Part shown: one piece after another, positions 8,051-15,096 of the stretch
How positions within the stretch are numbered: position 1 is the stretch's first letter
Layout: the number at the start of each line of letters is the position of its first letter
Assembly: GCA_937926265.1 (NCBI GenBank)
Contig: CALAZS010000123.1
Coordinates: forward strand, 1 to 41,384
Reading direction: 5' to 3'
Length of the DNA stretch: 41,384 nucleotides
From: an uncultured Gammaproteobacteria bacterium
GTDB lineage: Bacteria > Pseudomonadota > Gammaproteobacteria > Chromatiales > Chromatiaceae
Notes under the pieces: generated by a model
Database searches by the model: none
What the model saw: the letters and a program-made list of their open reading frames with translations, nothing else
Told to the model about the DNA's origin: nothing
Program-made: the position numbers and the translations under genes

Positions 8051-8596
8051 TTAGAAGGCAGGCTTCTCGGGGGCTTCCTGGTAAAGCTTGACTGAATCCA
8101 GGAGTTCCTGCTTGGCTGCTTCGGCATCACCCCAGCCTTCAACACGAACCCATTTGCCTTCATCAAGATCTTTATAGTGCTCGAAGAAGTGGGAGATCTG
8201 ATCCAGAAGAGATTTTGACATGTCTTCCGGTCCTTCTACTCTATCCCATTGTTTGCATAGCTTACCGACGGGTACAGCGAGAATTTTTGCGTCATCACCT
8301 GACTCATCAGTCATTTTGAGTACAGCGATCGGACGGCACTTAACGACACAGCCACTAATCAGTGGAATTGGCGTTGCAACCAGAACGTCAGCAGGGTCAC
8401 CATCTTTGGATAATGTGTGAGGTACGTAACCATAATTACATGGATAGTACATGGCTGTAGTCATGAATCGGTCAACAAACATGGCGCCTGATTCTTTGTC
8501 GACTTCGTATTTAACCGGGTCTGAGTGAGCCGGAATTTCGATGATGACATTGATTTCTTCCGGGATGTTTCCTGAGCTGACGCGATCGAGATTCAT
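8051..8596 (-). CDS. ppa: Inorganic pyrophosphatase (family I)
   Basis: A 181-residue soluble pyrophosphatase, typical of bacterial family I hexameric enzymes. It hydrolyses PPi to phosphate with Mg2+. The core is seen as KYEVDKESGAMFVDRF, YPCNYGYVP and DGDPADVLV, the last holding the catalytic aspartates, and KWVRVEGWGD near the end. The Shine-Dalgarno is GAGGAA, 4 nt before ATG. It heads the run ppa-phosphoesterase-moaC-engB. It is striking that a soluble PPase lies beside PPi-PFK and H+-PPase, which both need PPi; expression must presumably be balanced. Confidence 0.97.
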   Translation of the reverse strand: MNLDRVSSGNIPEEINVIIEIPAHSDPVKYEVDKESGAMFVDRFMTTAMYYPCNYGYVPHTLSKDGDPADVLVATPIPLISGCVVKCRPIAVLKMTDESGDDAKILAVPVGKLCKQWDRVEGPEDMSKSLLDQISHFFEHYKDLDEGKWVRVEGWGDAEAAKQELLDSVKLYQEAPEKPAF

Positions 8597-8678
8597 GATT
8601 TCCTCACTGTTGAGTTATTAATAGCTTCGCAATCATACTGGAATCATTACTTGTCTGGAACGAGAAATCTAAAATTTA

Positions 8679-8705
8679 AGACCTAATCAGGATGGTTTTA
8701 GGTCT
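8679..8705. repeat. Inverted repeat AGACCTAA/TTAGGTCT
   Basis: AGACCTAA (8679-8686) and TTAGGTCT (8698-8705) are perfect complements around an 11-nt spacer. The spacer overlaps one copy of the direct repeat CAGGATGGTTT (8688-8698), whose second copy is at 8755-8765. The adjacent palindrome shares the AGGTCT word. It lies about 85-110 bp upstream of ppa, so an operator or a leader hairpin are both possible. Confidence 0.5.
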
Positions 8706-8707
8706 AA

Positions 8708-8735
8708 AGGTCTTTCCTGAATTCAGGAAAGACCT
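8708..8735. repeat. Perfect 28-bp palindrome upstream of ppa
   Basis: The half-site AGGTCTTTCCTGAA (8708-8721) is followed immediately by its exact reverse complement, with no spacer and no mismatch. In RNA it would be a tight hairpin with no T-tail, so it is not a terminator on either strand. It is bracketed by two copies of CAGGATGGTTT (8688-8698 and 8755-8765). It lies 112-139 bp upstream of the ppa start codon. Confidence 0.75.
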
Positions 8736-8770
8736 GATAGCACCGAGCTATAGGCAGGATGGTTTCAATG

Positions 8771-8850
8771 TTCTTTTTTCGATACTTCTGAGGCATGGAT
8801 GCCGAGGTAGAGCCTACAGGGATGTATTTACGGCGTTATCGAAAAAAGAA
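8771..8850 (+). repeat. Interspersed palindromic repeat, copy 1 (subfamily B)
   Basis: Outer arms TTCTTTTTTCGATA (8771-8784) and TATCGAAAAAAGAA (8837-8850) are perfectly complementary over 14 bp. Inside lies the hairpin GGCAT-GG-ATGCC (8792-8803), then CAGGGATGTATT and ACGGCGTT. Three further elements of the same design occur at 18389-18495, 39671-39779 and 39809-39911. The short open frame across it is not a gene. Confidence 0.8.
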
Positions 8851-8883
8851 TATGAAAGCGTCATTTAGTCGAGTGGAAGAAAC

Positions 8884-8913
8884 AAAAAAGGGTGCCCAAA
8901 TATTGGAACACCC
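8884..8913 (-). terminator. Intrinsic terminator of pfp
   Basis: Read on the minus strand, GGGTG pairs with CACCC and an inner CCAA pairs with TTGG, followed by six T. It lies about 40 bp after the pfp stop, with the correct orientation. Confidence 0.8.
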
Positions 8914-8953
8914 TTTACAAGCCCTCATGTGGCGAGGAAGATGTTATCGAGAA

Positions 8954-10210
8954 TTACAGCTCGAAATCAGCGAGTTTTCTCTCAACTGAAATACCCTTCA
9001 TAGTGACGTATTTGGGCATGCCATTGTCGTCATACTCTGGATAGGCTTCACCTTTGATTAAAGGGTAAAGGTATTCTTTACACTTGTCAGTGATACCGAA
9101 GCCATCATCAGAAATGAAGTCCATAGGCATCATTTTCTCAACGTTAGCCACTTCACTCAGAGGTGCTTCACCAATGCTCCATTTGTAAGGATTGGATGAT
9201 TCACGCACAACAGTTGGCATGATCGAGTTTTTGCCTTCAATCGCTTTTTCCACAGCTGCAGCACCCAGTGCATAAGCCTGCTCAACATCAGACTCGGAAG
9301 CCAGGTGACGGGCTGCACGCTGCAGGTAATCAGCAACGGCCCAGTGGAACTTGTATCCCAGGGCATCTTTGATCATGTTGGCAACAACCGGGGCAGCACC
9401 ACCTAGCTGGGCGTGGCCGAATGAGTCGCGGGTACCCTGTTCAGCCAGGAATTTACCGTCAGGCCAGTGACAACCTTCAGAAACTACGATTGAGCAGTAA
9501 CCATGTTCTTTTACCTTGGCATCAACGGCAGCAAGGAATTTTTCCTGGTCAAATTCAACTTCAGGGAACAGTGTCACAACCGGAATACCGTAATCTTCAA
9601 CCAATGCACCGGCAGCAGCAATCCAGCCAGCATGACGTCCCATAACTTCGATAACGAAGATTTTGGTAGAAGTCGCAGCCATAGAGCGAACGTCATAGGA
9701 TGCTTCAAGTGTGGAAACTGCGATGTATTTGGCTACAGATCCGAAACCAGGGCAGTTGTCAGTGATGGGCAGGTCATTATCAACGGTTTTAGGTACGTGG
9801 ATAGCCTGAACCGGGAAACCCATTTTTTCAGACAGCTGGGAAACCTTGTAACAGGTATCAGCTGAGTCACCGCCACCGTTATAGAAGAAGTAGCCGATGT
9901 TATGGGCTTTGAAAACTTCGATCAGGCGTTCGTATTCGCGTTTATTGTCTTCCAGGCTTTTCAGCTTGAAGCGGCAGGAGCCGAAACCACCGGACGGAGT
10001 GTTTTTCAGTGCGGCGATGTCTTCATCTGATTCCTTGCTGGTATCAATCAGATCTTCAGTCAGTGCGCCGATAATACCGTTGCGGCCGGCGTAAACATTG
10101 GCAATTTTGTCAGGGTGTTTACGGGCGGTTTCAATAACACCACAGGCAGAAGAGTTGATAACAGCGGTAACACCGCCAGATTGAGCGTAAAACGCGTTCT
10201 TTGCAGTCAT
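8954..10210 (-). CDS. pfp: Pyrophosphate-dependent 6-phosphofructokinase
   Basis: A 418-residue PFKA-superfamily enzyme that interconverts fructose 6-phosphate and fructose 1,6-bisphosphate using PPi. PPi specificity is supported by two residues: NGGGDS places Asp at the position that is Gly104 in E. coli PfkA, and PKTVDNDLP has Lys where ATP enzymes have Gly124. The substrate motif MGRHAGW is present. A good AAGGAA site lies 8 nt before ATG and a terminator follows the gene. It is divergent from an adenylate-kinase-like gene and near ppa and an H+-PPase. In methanotrophs and sulfur-oxidising symbionts such enzymes accompany H+-PPase and can work reversibly in glycolysis and the Calvin cycle; transfer of that role here is inference. 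Confidence 0.95.
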   Translation of the reverse strand: MTAKNAFYAQSGGVTAVINSSACGVIETARKHPDKIANVYAGRNGIIGALTEDLIDTSKESDEDIAALKNTPSGGFGSCRFKLKSLEDNKREYERLIEVFKAHNIGYFFYNGGGDSADTCYKVSQLSEKMGFPVQAIHVPKTVDNDLPITDNCPGFGSVAKYIAVSTLEASYDVRSMAATSTKIFVIEVMGRHAGWIAAAGALVEDYGIPVVTLFPEVEFDQEKFLAAVDAKVKEHGYCSIVVSEGCHWPDGKFLAEQGTRDSFGHAQLGGAAPVVANMIKDALGYKFHWAVADYLQRAARHLASESDVEQAYALGAAAVEKAIEGKNSIMPTVVRESSNPYKWSIGEAPLSEVANVEKMMPMDFISDDGFGITDKCKEYLYPLIKGEAYPEYDDNGMPKYVTMKGISVERKLADFEL

Positions 10211-10662
10211 AGTATTTCCTTTCGGGTTATATGAATAGATTAGAAATGTGTGATCGTATGGAAAATTGCGGCGTATTTTTACAGATAATGATGCTAATGG
10301 CTAGTTGTTACCTGTGGTAACAGTTTAACTGATTCTCATTTAGCGCTGATGATGATTTGTTTTCAGGCGAAACTGGATTAGGCATGAATATTGGCCGCAT
10401 CAGGAAGCAAAAAACGCAAAAATGGTTAAAATTGCGGTCTAAATCGCGATTAACTCATTAATTTTATTGACTTTAAGGGGAATCTGATATTGACTAGGGG
10501 GTATCAGGGCAGCTCTGAACTCAAATTATAACTCATTGAATTGGTATATTTTTTCTGATTCAACTCAAAACACTATGCCCTGAATTTACAAATAGGCAGC
10601 ACTTGCCGGTAAATTTCCTGATTTGGCTTTTATCGGTACCAAAACAACAAAATGGAAATATT
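10211..10662. other. Divergent promoter region between pfp and the adenylate-kinase-like gene
   Basis: This 452-bp gap must hold both promoters. Two dyads are visible: TGTTACC-TGT-GGTAACA (10306-10322), a perfect 7-bp inverted repeat about 100 bp upstream of pfp, and CTGATA/TATCAG (10484-10507). Two TTGACT words (near 10468 and 10491) could be -35 elements for the plus strand, but neither has a convincing -10. Nothing else was recognised. Confidence 0.45.
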
Positions 10663-12126
10663 ATGAGAATCATCCTTCTTGGTCTTCCGGGTTCCGGTAA
10701 AGAACAACTGGCCAGAAGTCTTGCGGATCATTACAAGATCCCGGTTTTAACTCTAGAAAGCACCCTTACCGAAATTGCAGCAGAAAAAACCGAACTGGGC
10801 CGTTTGGTTAAAGAAGCTGCTTTTGCCGGTAAATTCTCAGATGAACTGATTATGGCTGCTTTGCGCATCCGTGTAGCCCGGGCAGATGCCCAGGATGGCT
10901 TCATCATGGAGGATTTTCCCCGTAGTACCGGTCAGGCCGAAACGCTGGATATTTTGCTAAAGGGGCTGAGACGCCCGTTAAATGCTGTAGTTAAAATTGA
11001 TATTGAACCGGATGACCTGATGGAGCACCTGGTCGGCCAGATTACCTGCCAGAATTGTGGTGCAAAGTACAACATCTATAATAATCCCCCGATTGTCGAA
11101 GGCATGTGTAACGAATGCGGAGAAAAAATTCGCAGTCGTCCGGACGATTACGAAGAAAATATTGCCAACCGCCTTAGAAACTGTGAAATGATCATGATGC
11201 CACTTGAAAGTTTCTATGGTAAGCAGAATAAAATGGTTCCAGTACCTGGCAACCAGACGGAAAAGAAGATTTTCAGGAAAGCCGTCAAGTTACTTGATGC
11301 ATTGCCACCGGTAGAAATACCCGAAGATGATGGTGAATCAACTCTGCCAATGGATGAGTCGCTCTTGAAGGCGTTGATGGCACCCAAAAGCGATGATGAT
11401 CGTCCGAGACGTCGTGGCAGACCTCCTCGTAAACGTTTGCAGCAGGAAATGGCTGAAATTGCTGCGGCTGAAGAGGCCAAGGAAAAGGCTAAAGGTAAAG
11501 CAGATAAAGCAGTTGCACAGAAATCTACCCCAGAGAAATCTACAAAAGAGAAACCTGGCAAAGAGAAATCTAGCAAGGAAACATCTAAACTAAAAACTGA
11601 AGAAAAAGCGGCGACGGCTTCTTCAGAGAAAAAAGCTAAGAAATCAACTACGAAGAAAAAAGCAACTGCGACAAAGAAAGCGGTAAGCCAGAAAACAGCA
11701 GCCAAAAAGAAAGTGGTTAAAAAGGCCGCAGTTAAGAAAAAGGTAGCCAAGAAAACAGCAGCCAAAAAGAAAGTGGTTAAAAAGGCTGCAGTTAAGAAAA
11801 AGGTTACCCCAAAAAAGGTCGATAAAAAAACGGCTGGCAAAAAGGCTGTTACCAAGAAAAAGGTCGTGAAAAAAGCAGTAGCCAAAAAAGCTGTCGCAAA
11901 AAAAGCAGCAGTGAAGAAGACACCTGTGAAAAAGGCCCCTGCAAAAAAGAAAGCTGTAAAAAAGAAAGCGGCAAAAAAAAAGCTCCCGTCAAAAAAGCCG
12001 TTAAAGAAAGCACCAACCAAGCAAGTTTCCAAAAAAACCGCGAAGAAAAAAGTGGTCAAAAAGAAAGTGTCACCAAAGAAAAAACAGGTGAAGGCCGCAA
12101 AGAAAAAGGCTTCGCGTCGACGTTAA
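10663..12126 (+). CDS. Adenylate-kinase-like protein with AT-hook and histone-H1-like lysine tail
   Basis: A 487-residue fusion. Residues 1 to about 220 follow adenylate kinase: P-loop GLPGSGK with Lys13, FPR with Arg87, and a zinc-type LID C-x2-C-x16-C-x2-C (CQNC...CNEC). By manual alignment to E. coli Adk several binding residues are replaced: Thr31 to Leu, Arg36 to Thr, Asp84 to Glu, Gly85 to Asp, Arg119 to His, Arg123 to Gln; the equivalents of Arg88, Arg156 and Arg167 remain. AMP binding and phosphotransfer are therefore doubtful. An AT-hook-like RRRGRPPRK lies at 249-257, and from about 275 to the end runs a Lys/Ala/Val tail of KKK-VVKKAAVKK type, as in bacterial H1-like DNA-binding proteins. 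The start ATG at 10663 begins the P-loop strand; an upstream TTG adds 20 residues without family support. Predicted nucleoid-associated; function unknown. Confidence 0.8.
   Translation: MRIILLGLPGSGKEQLARSLADHYKIPVLTLESTLTEIAAEKTELGRLVKEAAFAGKFSDELIMAALRIRVARADAQDGFIMEDFPRSTGQAETLDILLKGLRRPLNAVVKIDIEPDDLMEHLVGQITCQNCGAKYNIYNNPPIVEGMCNECGEKIRSRPDDYEENIANRLRNCEMIMMPLESFYGKQNKMVPVPGNQTEKKIFRKAVKLLDALPPVEIPEDDGESTLPMDESLLKALMAPKSDDDRPRRRGRPPRKRLQQEMAEIAAAEEAKEKAKGKADKAVAQKSTPEKSTKEKPGKEKSSKETSKLKTEEKAATASSEKKAKKSTTKKKATATKKAVSQKTAAKKKVVKKAAVKKKVAKKTAAKKKVVKKAAVKKKVTPKKVDKKTAGKKAVTKKKVVKKAVAKKAVAKKAAVKKTPVKKAPAKKKAVKKKAAKKKLPSKKPLKKAPTKQVSKKTAKKKVVKKKVSPKKKQVKAAKKKASRRR
11691..11804 (+). repeat. 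60-bp tandem repeat within the lysine-rich tail
   Basis: Two adjacent 60-bp units encode nearly the same 20 residues (KTAAKKKVVKKAAVKKKV pattern). The DNA copies differ at only a few bases, for example GGCCGCA against GGCTGCA. This suggests recent duplication and that tail length may vary between strains. Runs of six to nine A are frequent in the surrounding 400 bp. Confidence 0.8.
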
Positions 12127-12158
12127 TACGTAAAGTAAGCCGTTTTTTTAAAAGATAA

Positions 12159-12206
12159 AAAAACCGCCTGAGGAACTCTTGAATCGAGTATCCAAAGGCG
12201 GTTTTT
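12159..12206. terminator. Bidirectional terminator between the adk-like gene and hppA
   Basis: AAAAACCGCCT (12159-12169) and AGGCGGTTTTT (12196-12206) are perfect complements, with a further GGA-ACTC/GAGT-ATCC stem inside. A T-run follows on both strands, so it can stop both converging transcripts. Confidence 0.9.
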
Positions 12207-12212
12207 ATTTGC

Positions 12213-12251
12213 CTGTTCACTTCCCTTCAGATAGCAAAGGGAAGTAAACAG
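12213..12251. repeat. Long hairpin 3' of hppA
   Basis: CTGTTCACTTCCCTT (12213-12227) pairs with AAGGGAAGTAAACAG (12237-12251), 14 of 15 positions, around a 9-nt loop. It lies 17 bp after the hppA stop and before the terminator, so the hppA message would end in two stacked stem-loops, possibly protecting its 3' end. Confidence 0.7.
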
Positions 12252-12267
12252 TTTCAGCTTTAAACCA

Positions 12268-14328
12268 TTAGATCAGGGGAATTATCAACAGAGCAACAAT
12301 GTTGATGATTTTGATCAATGGGTTAACAGCAGGACCTGCAGTATCTTTGTACGGGTCACCAACTGTGTCACCGGTAACGGCTGCTTTGTGAGCATCAGAA
12401 CCTTTGCCGCCAAAGTTACCATCTTCGATATATTTTTTAGCGTTATCCCAGGCTCCACCACCGGTGGTCATAGAGATAGCAACAAACAGGCCGGTAACGA
12501 TTGTACCAATCAGTAAACCGCCCAAGGCCTTGATTCCAGCACCGTCACCCATTAACGCTTCCATACCAAAGGCAACAACGATAGGTGCCAGTACAGGCAG
12601 TAATGAAGGAATGATCATTTCCTTAATTGCAGACTTGGTCAGCATGTCAACGGCTTTGCCGTAATCAGGTTTTTCGGAATAATCCATGATGCCTGGTTTT
12701 TCACGGAACTGACGGCGTACTTCGTTAACAATACCACCAGCTGCACGTCCAACAGCTTCCATTGACATGGCGCCGAAAAGGTATGGAATCAGACCGCCGA
12801 TAAACAGACCGATCAGAACAGCCGGATCATTGAGGGCGAAATCGACGCTTTTGTTGGCGGCATCAAGTCCATTGGTGAAGTCAGCAAAGAGTACCAGTGC
12901 GGCAAGTCCGGCAGAACCGATGGCATAGCCTTTGGTTACTGCTTTTGTTGTGTTACCAACGGCATCCAGTGGATCGGTAATATTACGAATGGAGTCGTCC
13001 AGCTCAGCCATTTCAGCAATACCGCCAGCGTTGTCGGTAATGGGTCCGTATGCATCAAGCGCAACAATGATACCTGTCATTGAAAGCATACTGGTTGCAG
13101 CTACTGCGATACCGTAGAGACCGGCTAGCTCGTAAGCACCCCAGATAGAGGCACACACTGCAAGAACCGGGGCAGTAGTTGATTTCATCGATACACCAAG
13201 GCCGGCGATCACGTTGGTGCCATCACCAGTCGTGGAGGCTTCAGCAATGTGTTTGACTGGAGCATATTCTGTTGCCGTGTAATATTCGGTGATGATAACC
13301 ATGGCGGCAGTCAGAGCTAAACCAATCAATGTGGCGTAGAAGACATTGATAGCCGGAATAACCTGATCACCAACTGAAATACCTTCAGGGAACAGGCCAT
13401 CGGTAACCGGATAGAATGCTGCAGCTGCAAGGACACCTGACACAATCAGGCCTTTGTAAAGCGCATTCATGATTTTACCGCCATCGGATACTTTCACGAA
13501 AAAAGTACCAATGATGGAAGCAACGATAGATACACCGCCAAGAACCAGTGGATAGATGATAGCGTTTGTGGTTGCAGCGCCGCTAACCATCAAGCTGCCA
13601 AGCAGCATTGTGGCTACCACGGTCACGGCATAGGTCTCGAACAGGTCAGCTGCCATACCGGCACAGTCACCAACATTATCACCAACGTTATCAGCAATTA
13701 CAGCCGGGTTGCGTGGATCATCCTCAGGAATACCCGCTTCGACTTTACCAACGATATCAGCACCAACATCCGCACCCTTGGTAAAAATGCCACCACCAAG
13801 ACGGGCAAAAATCGATATCAGGGAACCACCAAAAGCCAGGCCGACAAGGGCGTGAAGGATGCTGTCTGTATCAGTCCCCATCATCTGTAAGATGGCGAAG
13901 TAACCGGCAACACCAAGCAGACCGAGGCCAACAACCAGCAGACCGGTAATTGCACCGCCACGAAAAGCGACCTGGAATGCTGCGTTCATGCCATTATGCG
14001 CGGCTTCTGCTGTTCTGGCATTGGCGCGTACCGAAATGTTCATTCCAATATAACCAGCAGCACCGGAAAAGATTGCACCAATAGCAAAACCAATTGCAGA
14101 TGCCATATCAAGGAAGTAGCCCATGACTGCAAACAGGACAATTCCAACAAAACCAATAGTAGTGTACTGGCGTGCCAGGTATGCTGATGCGCCTTCCTGA
14201 ACAGCATTACTGATTTCAATCATTTTTTCGTTGCCACGCGGTTTGGCAAGCAACCATTTCACTGACCATATGCCGTAGACAATTGCTGCCGCGGCACAGG
14301 CTAGTGCAAAAATAAGGCTGGTAGACAT
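12268..14328 (-). CDS. hppA: Membrane-bound H+-translocating pyrophosphatase (K+-independent type)
   Basis: A 686-residue integral membrane proton pump with about 16 helices that couples PPi hydrolysis (or synthesis) to H+ transport. The catalytic loops are clear: GADVGADIVGKVE, EDDPRNPAVIADNVGDNVGD and the C-terminal GDTVGDPYKDTAGPA. The segment GNTTKAVTKGYAIGSAG has Lys and Thr at the positions that distinguish K+-independent H+ pumps (as in Rhodospirillum) from K+-dependent ones, which have Ala and Gly/Ala. A strong GGAAGGAG site precedes the ATG. It converges with the adk-like gene and belongs to the same PPi-linked neighbourhood as pfp and ppa. The upstream leader contains an inverted repeat TGCTGTT/AACAGCA (14373-14392). 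Confidence 0.97.
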   Translation of the reverse strand: MSTSLIFALACAAAAIVYGIWSVKWLLAKPRGNEKMIEISNAVQEGASAYLARQYTTIGFVGIVLFAVMGYFLDMASAIGFAIGAIFSGAAGYIGMNISVRANARTAEAAHNGMNAAFQVAFRGGAITGLLVVGLGLLGVAGYFAILQMMGTDTDSILHALVGLAFGGSLISIFARLGGGIFTKGADVGADIVGKVEAGIPEDDPRNPAVIADNVGDNVGDCAGMAADLFETYAVTVVATMLLGSLMVSGAATTNAIIYPLVLGGVSIVASIIGTFFVKVSDGGKIMNALYKGLIVSGVLAAAAFYPVTDGLFPEGISVGDQVIPAINVFYATLIGLALTAAMVIITEYYTATEYAPVKHIAEASTTGDGTNVIAGLGVSMKSTTAPVLAVCASIWGAYELAGLYGIAVAATSMLSMTGIIVALDAYGPITDNAGGIAEMAELDDSIRNITDPLDAVGNTTKAVTKGYAIGSAGLAALVLFADFTNGLDAANKSVDFALNDPAVLIGLFIGGLIPYLFGAMSMEAVGRAAGGIVNEVRRQFREKPGIMDYSEKPDYGKAVDMLTKSAIKEMIIPSLLPVLAPIVVAFGMEALMGDGAGIKALGGLLIGTIVTGLFVAISMTTGGGAWDNAKKYIEDGNFGGKGSDAHKAAVTGDTVGDPYKDTAGPAVNPLIKIINIVALLIIPLI

Positions 14329-14701
14329 ACTTCTCTCCTTCCCATCATATATGAAAGTGTTATTTGATTAAGTGCTGTTAACTTCAACAGCATAAGGTAT
14401 GAAAAAAGAAGGTAAATTTAAGAAAAAAATACCCTAGTTTTTAAATACGGGCTGAATCCTACCTATAACGGTATTGAATGGGCTAATCAAAGCGTTATGG
14501 GGAAGGATAAGGGGAGTCAATAATTGAGAAATAAAGTAACATCCAGGTGCACTGTTTTGGCACGATACCGCGTTAAAAATATCCTCAAAATGCTCATATA
14601 TTAAGAATAAACTCGACTTTTTCGCATATTTTTGTGCCTTGCCTTGATCTGTCTTACCTGGCCTGGCTCTCACAAGCATGAGTTATTAAACTTTTAGCAA
14701 A
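14329..14701. other. Intergenic region upstream of hppA
   Basis: This 373-bp gap separates two minus-strand genes and should contain the hppA promoter. Visible is a perfect 7-bp inverted repeat TGCTGTT-N6-AACAGCA (14373-14392), 45-64 bp upstream of the hppA start, a plausible operator. A TTGACT word on the minus strand near 14515-14522 could be a -35 element, but its -10 is weak. An 81-codon frame in the middle has no family features and is not called. Confidence 0.4.
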
Positions 14702-15076
14702 TCACCAGCGCTTGTATCGTTTTTTGCAGTAGGAAAGCAATTCCTGGTAGTTTCTGAAATGATGAATAAAGCCTTTTTCTGCAGATTCATCAAATTCACA
14801 CCAGTCATTTGAATATTCCCGGCAAATTTCAGGGCGGTCTTCATAAATACCACAGGCACCATTGTCTTGAATATGTTCACAACGGCCTGAAATCAGCAGG
14901 TACCAGCCACTTTCATCTTTGTAGATTTCAATGTTTTGATGAGAAACCTGCCAGAGTAGATGTTTGAAATCATTTTTCGAGCGGGGCGTATCAAGAGCCT
15001 CGGTAATATATGTGCAGCAGATCGTCCCGGTGCATCTTGAGCACTTGTTATCGACAGGGATCTCTATTTCAGTCAT
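14702..15076 (-). CDS. YkgJ-family cysteine cluster protein
   Basis: A 124-residue protein of the YkgJ family, annotated as Zn- or Fe-chelating Cys-rich proteins of unknown role. The arrangement CSRCTG-x2-CC near the N-terminus, then GRCEHIQ...GACGIYEDRPEICREY, fits the family, in which eight cysteines probably bind a metal or an Fe-S cluster. An extra Cys is in NDWCEF and one in SYCKK. It starts 20 bp after the rhlB stop on the same strand, so it may be co-transcribed with rhlB. No substrate can be assigned. Confidence 0.8.
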   Translation of the reverse strand: MTEIEIPVDNKCSRCTGTICCTYITEALDTPRSKNDFKHLLWQVSHQNIEIYKDESGWYLLISGRCEHIQDNGACGIYEDRPEICREYSNDWCEFDESAEKGFIHHFRNYQELLSYCKKRYKRW

Positions 15077-15096
15077 TCTTTGGAAGTTCCTGGTTT

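Larger units (their letters stand above)
8597..8953. other. Structured intergenic region between pfp and ppa
   Basis: This 357-bp gap between two minus-strand genes has no credible gene. It holds the pfp terminator (8884-8913), one copy of an interspersed repeat (8771-8850), a perfect 28-bp palindrome (8708-8735) and an inverted repeat (8679-8705). The ppa promoter must lie here or upstream of pfp; no clear -35/-10 pair was identified. Confidence 0.6.

Noticed and set aside
8038..8166. Longer N-terminus of the YfcE-like phosphoesterase
   Set aside because: The added 43 codons overlap ppa and do not resemble the family; MKVCIVSDSH is the normal start.
8795..8989. Plus-strand 64-codon frame beginning MDAEVEPTGMYL
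   Set aside because: It is translated from the interspersed repeat and the pfp terminator and runs antisense into pfp; similar false frames arise from the same repeat before gatB.
11214..12059. 281-codon Phe/Ala-rich minus-strand frame
   Set aside because: It is the antisense of the lysine-rich repeats; AAA/AAG codons read as TTT/CTT cannot make stops, so length is not evidence.
14434..14679. 81-codon minus-strand frame between hppA and the YkgJ gene
   Set aside because: No family features, no ribosome site and no operon logic; probably noncoding promoter region of hppA.
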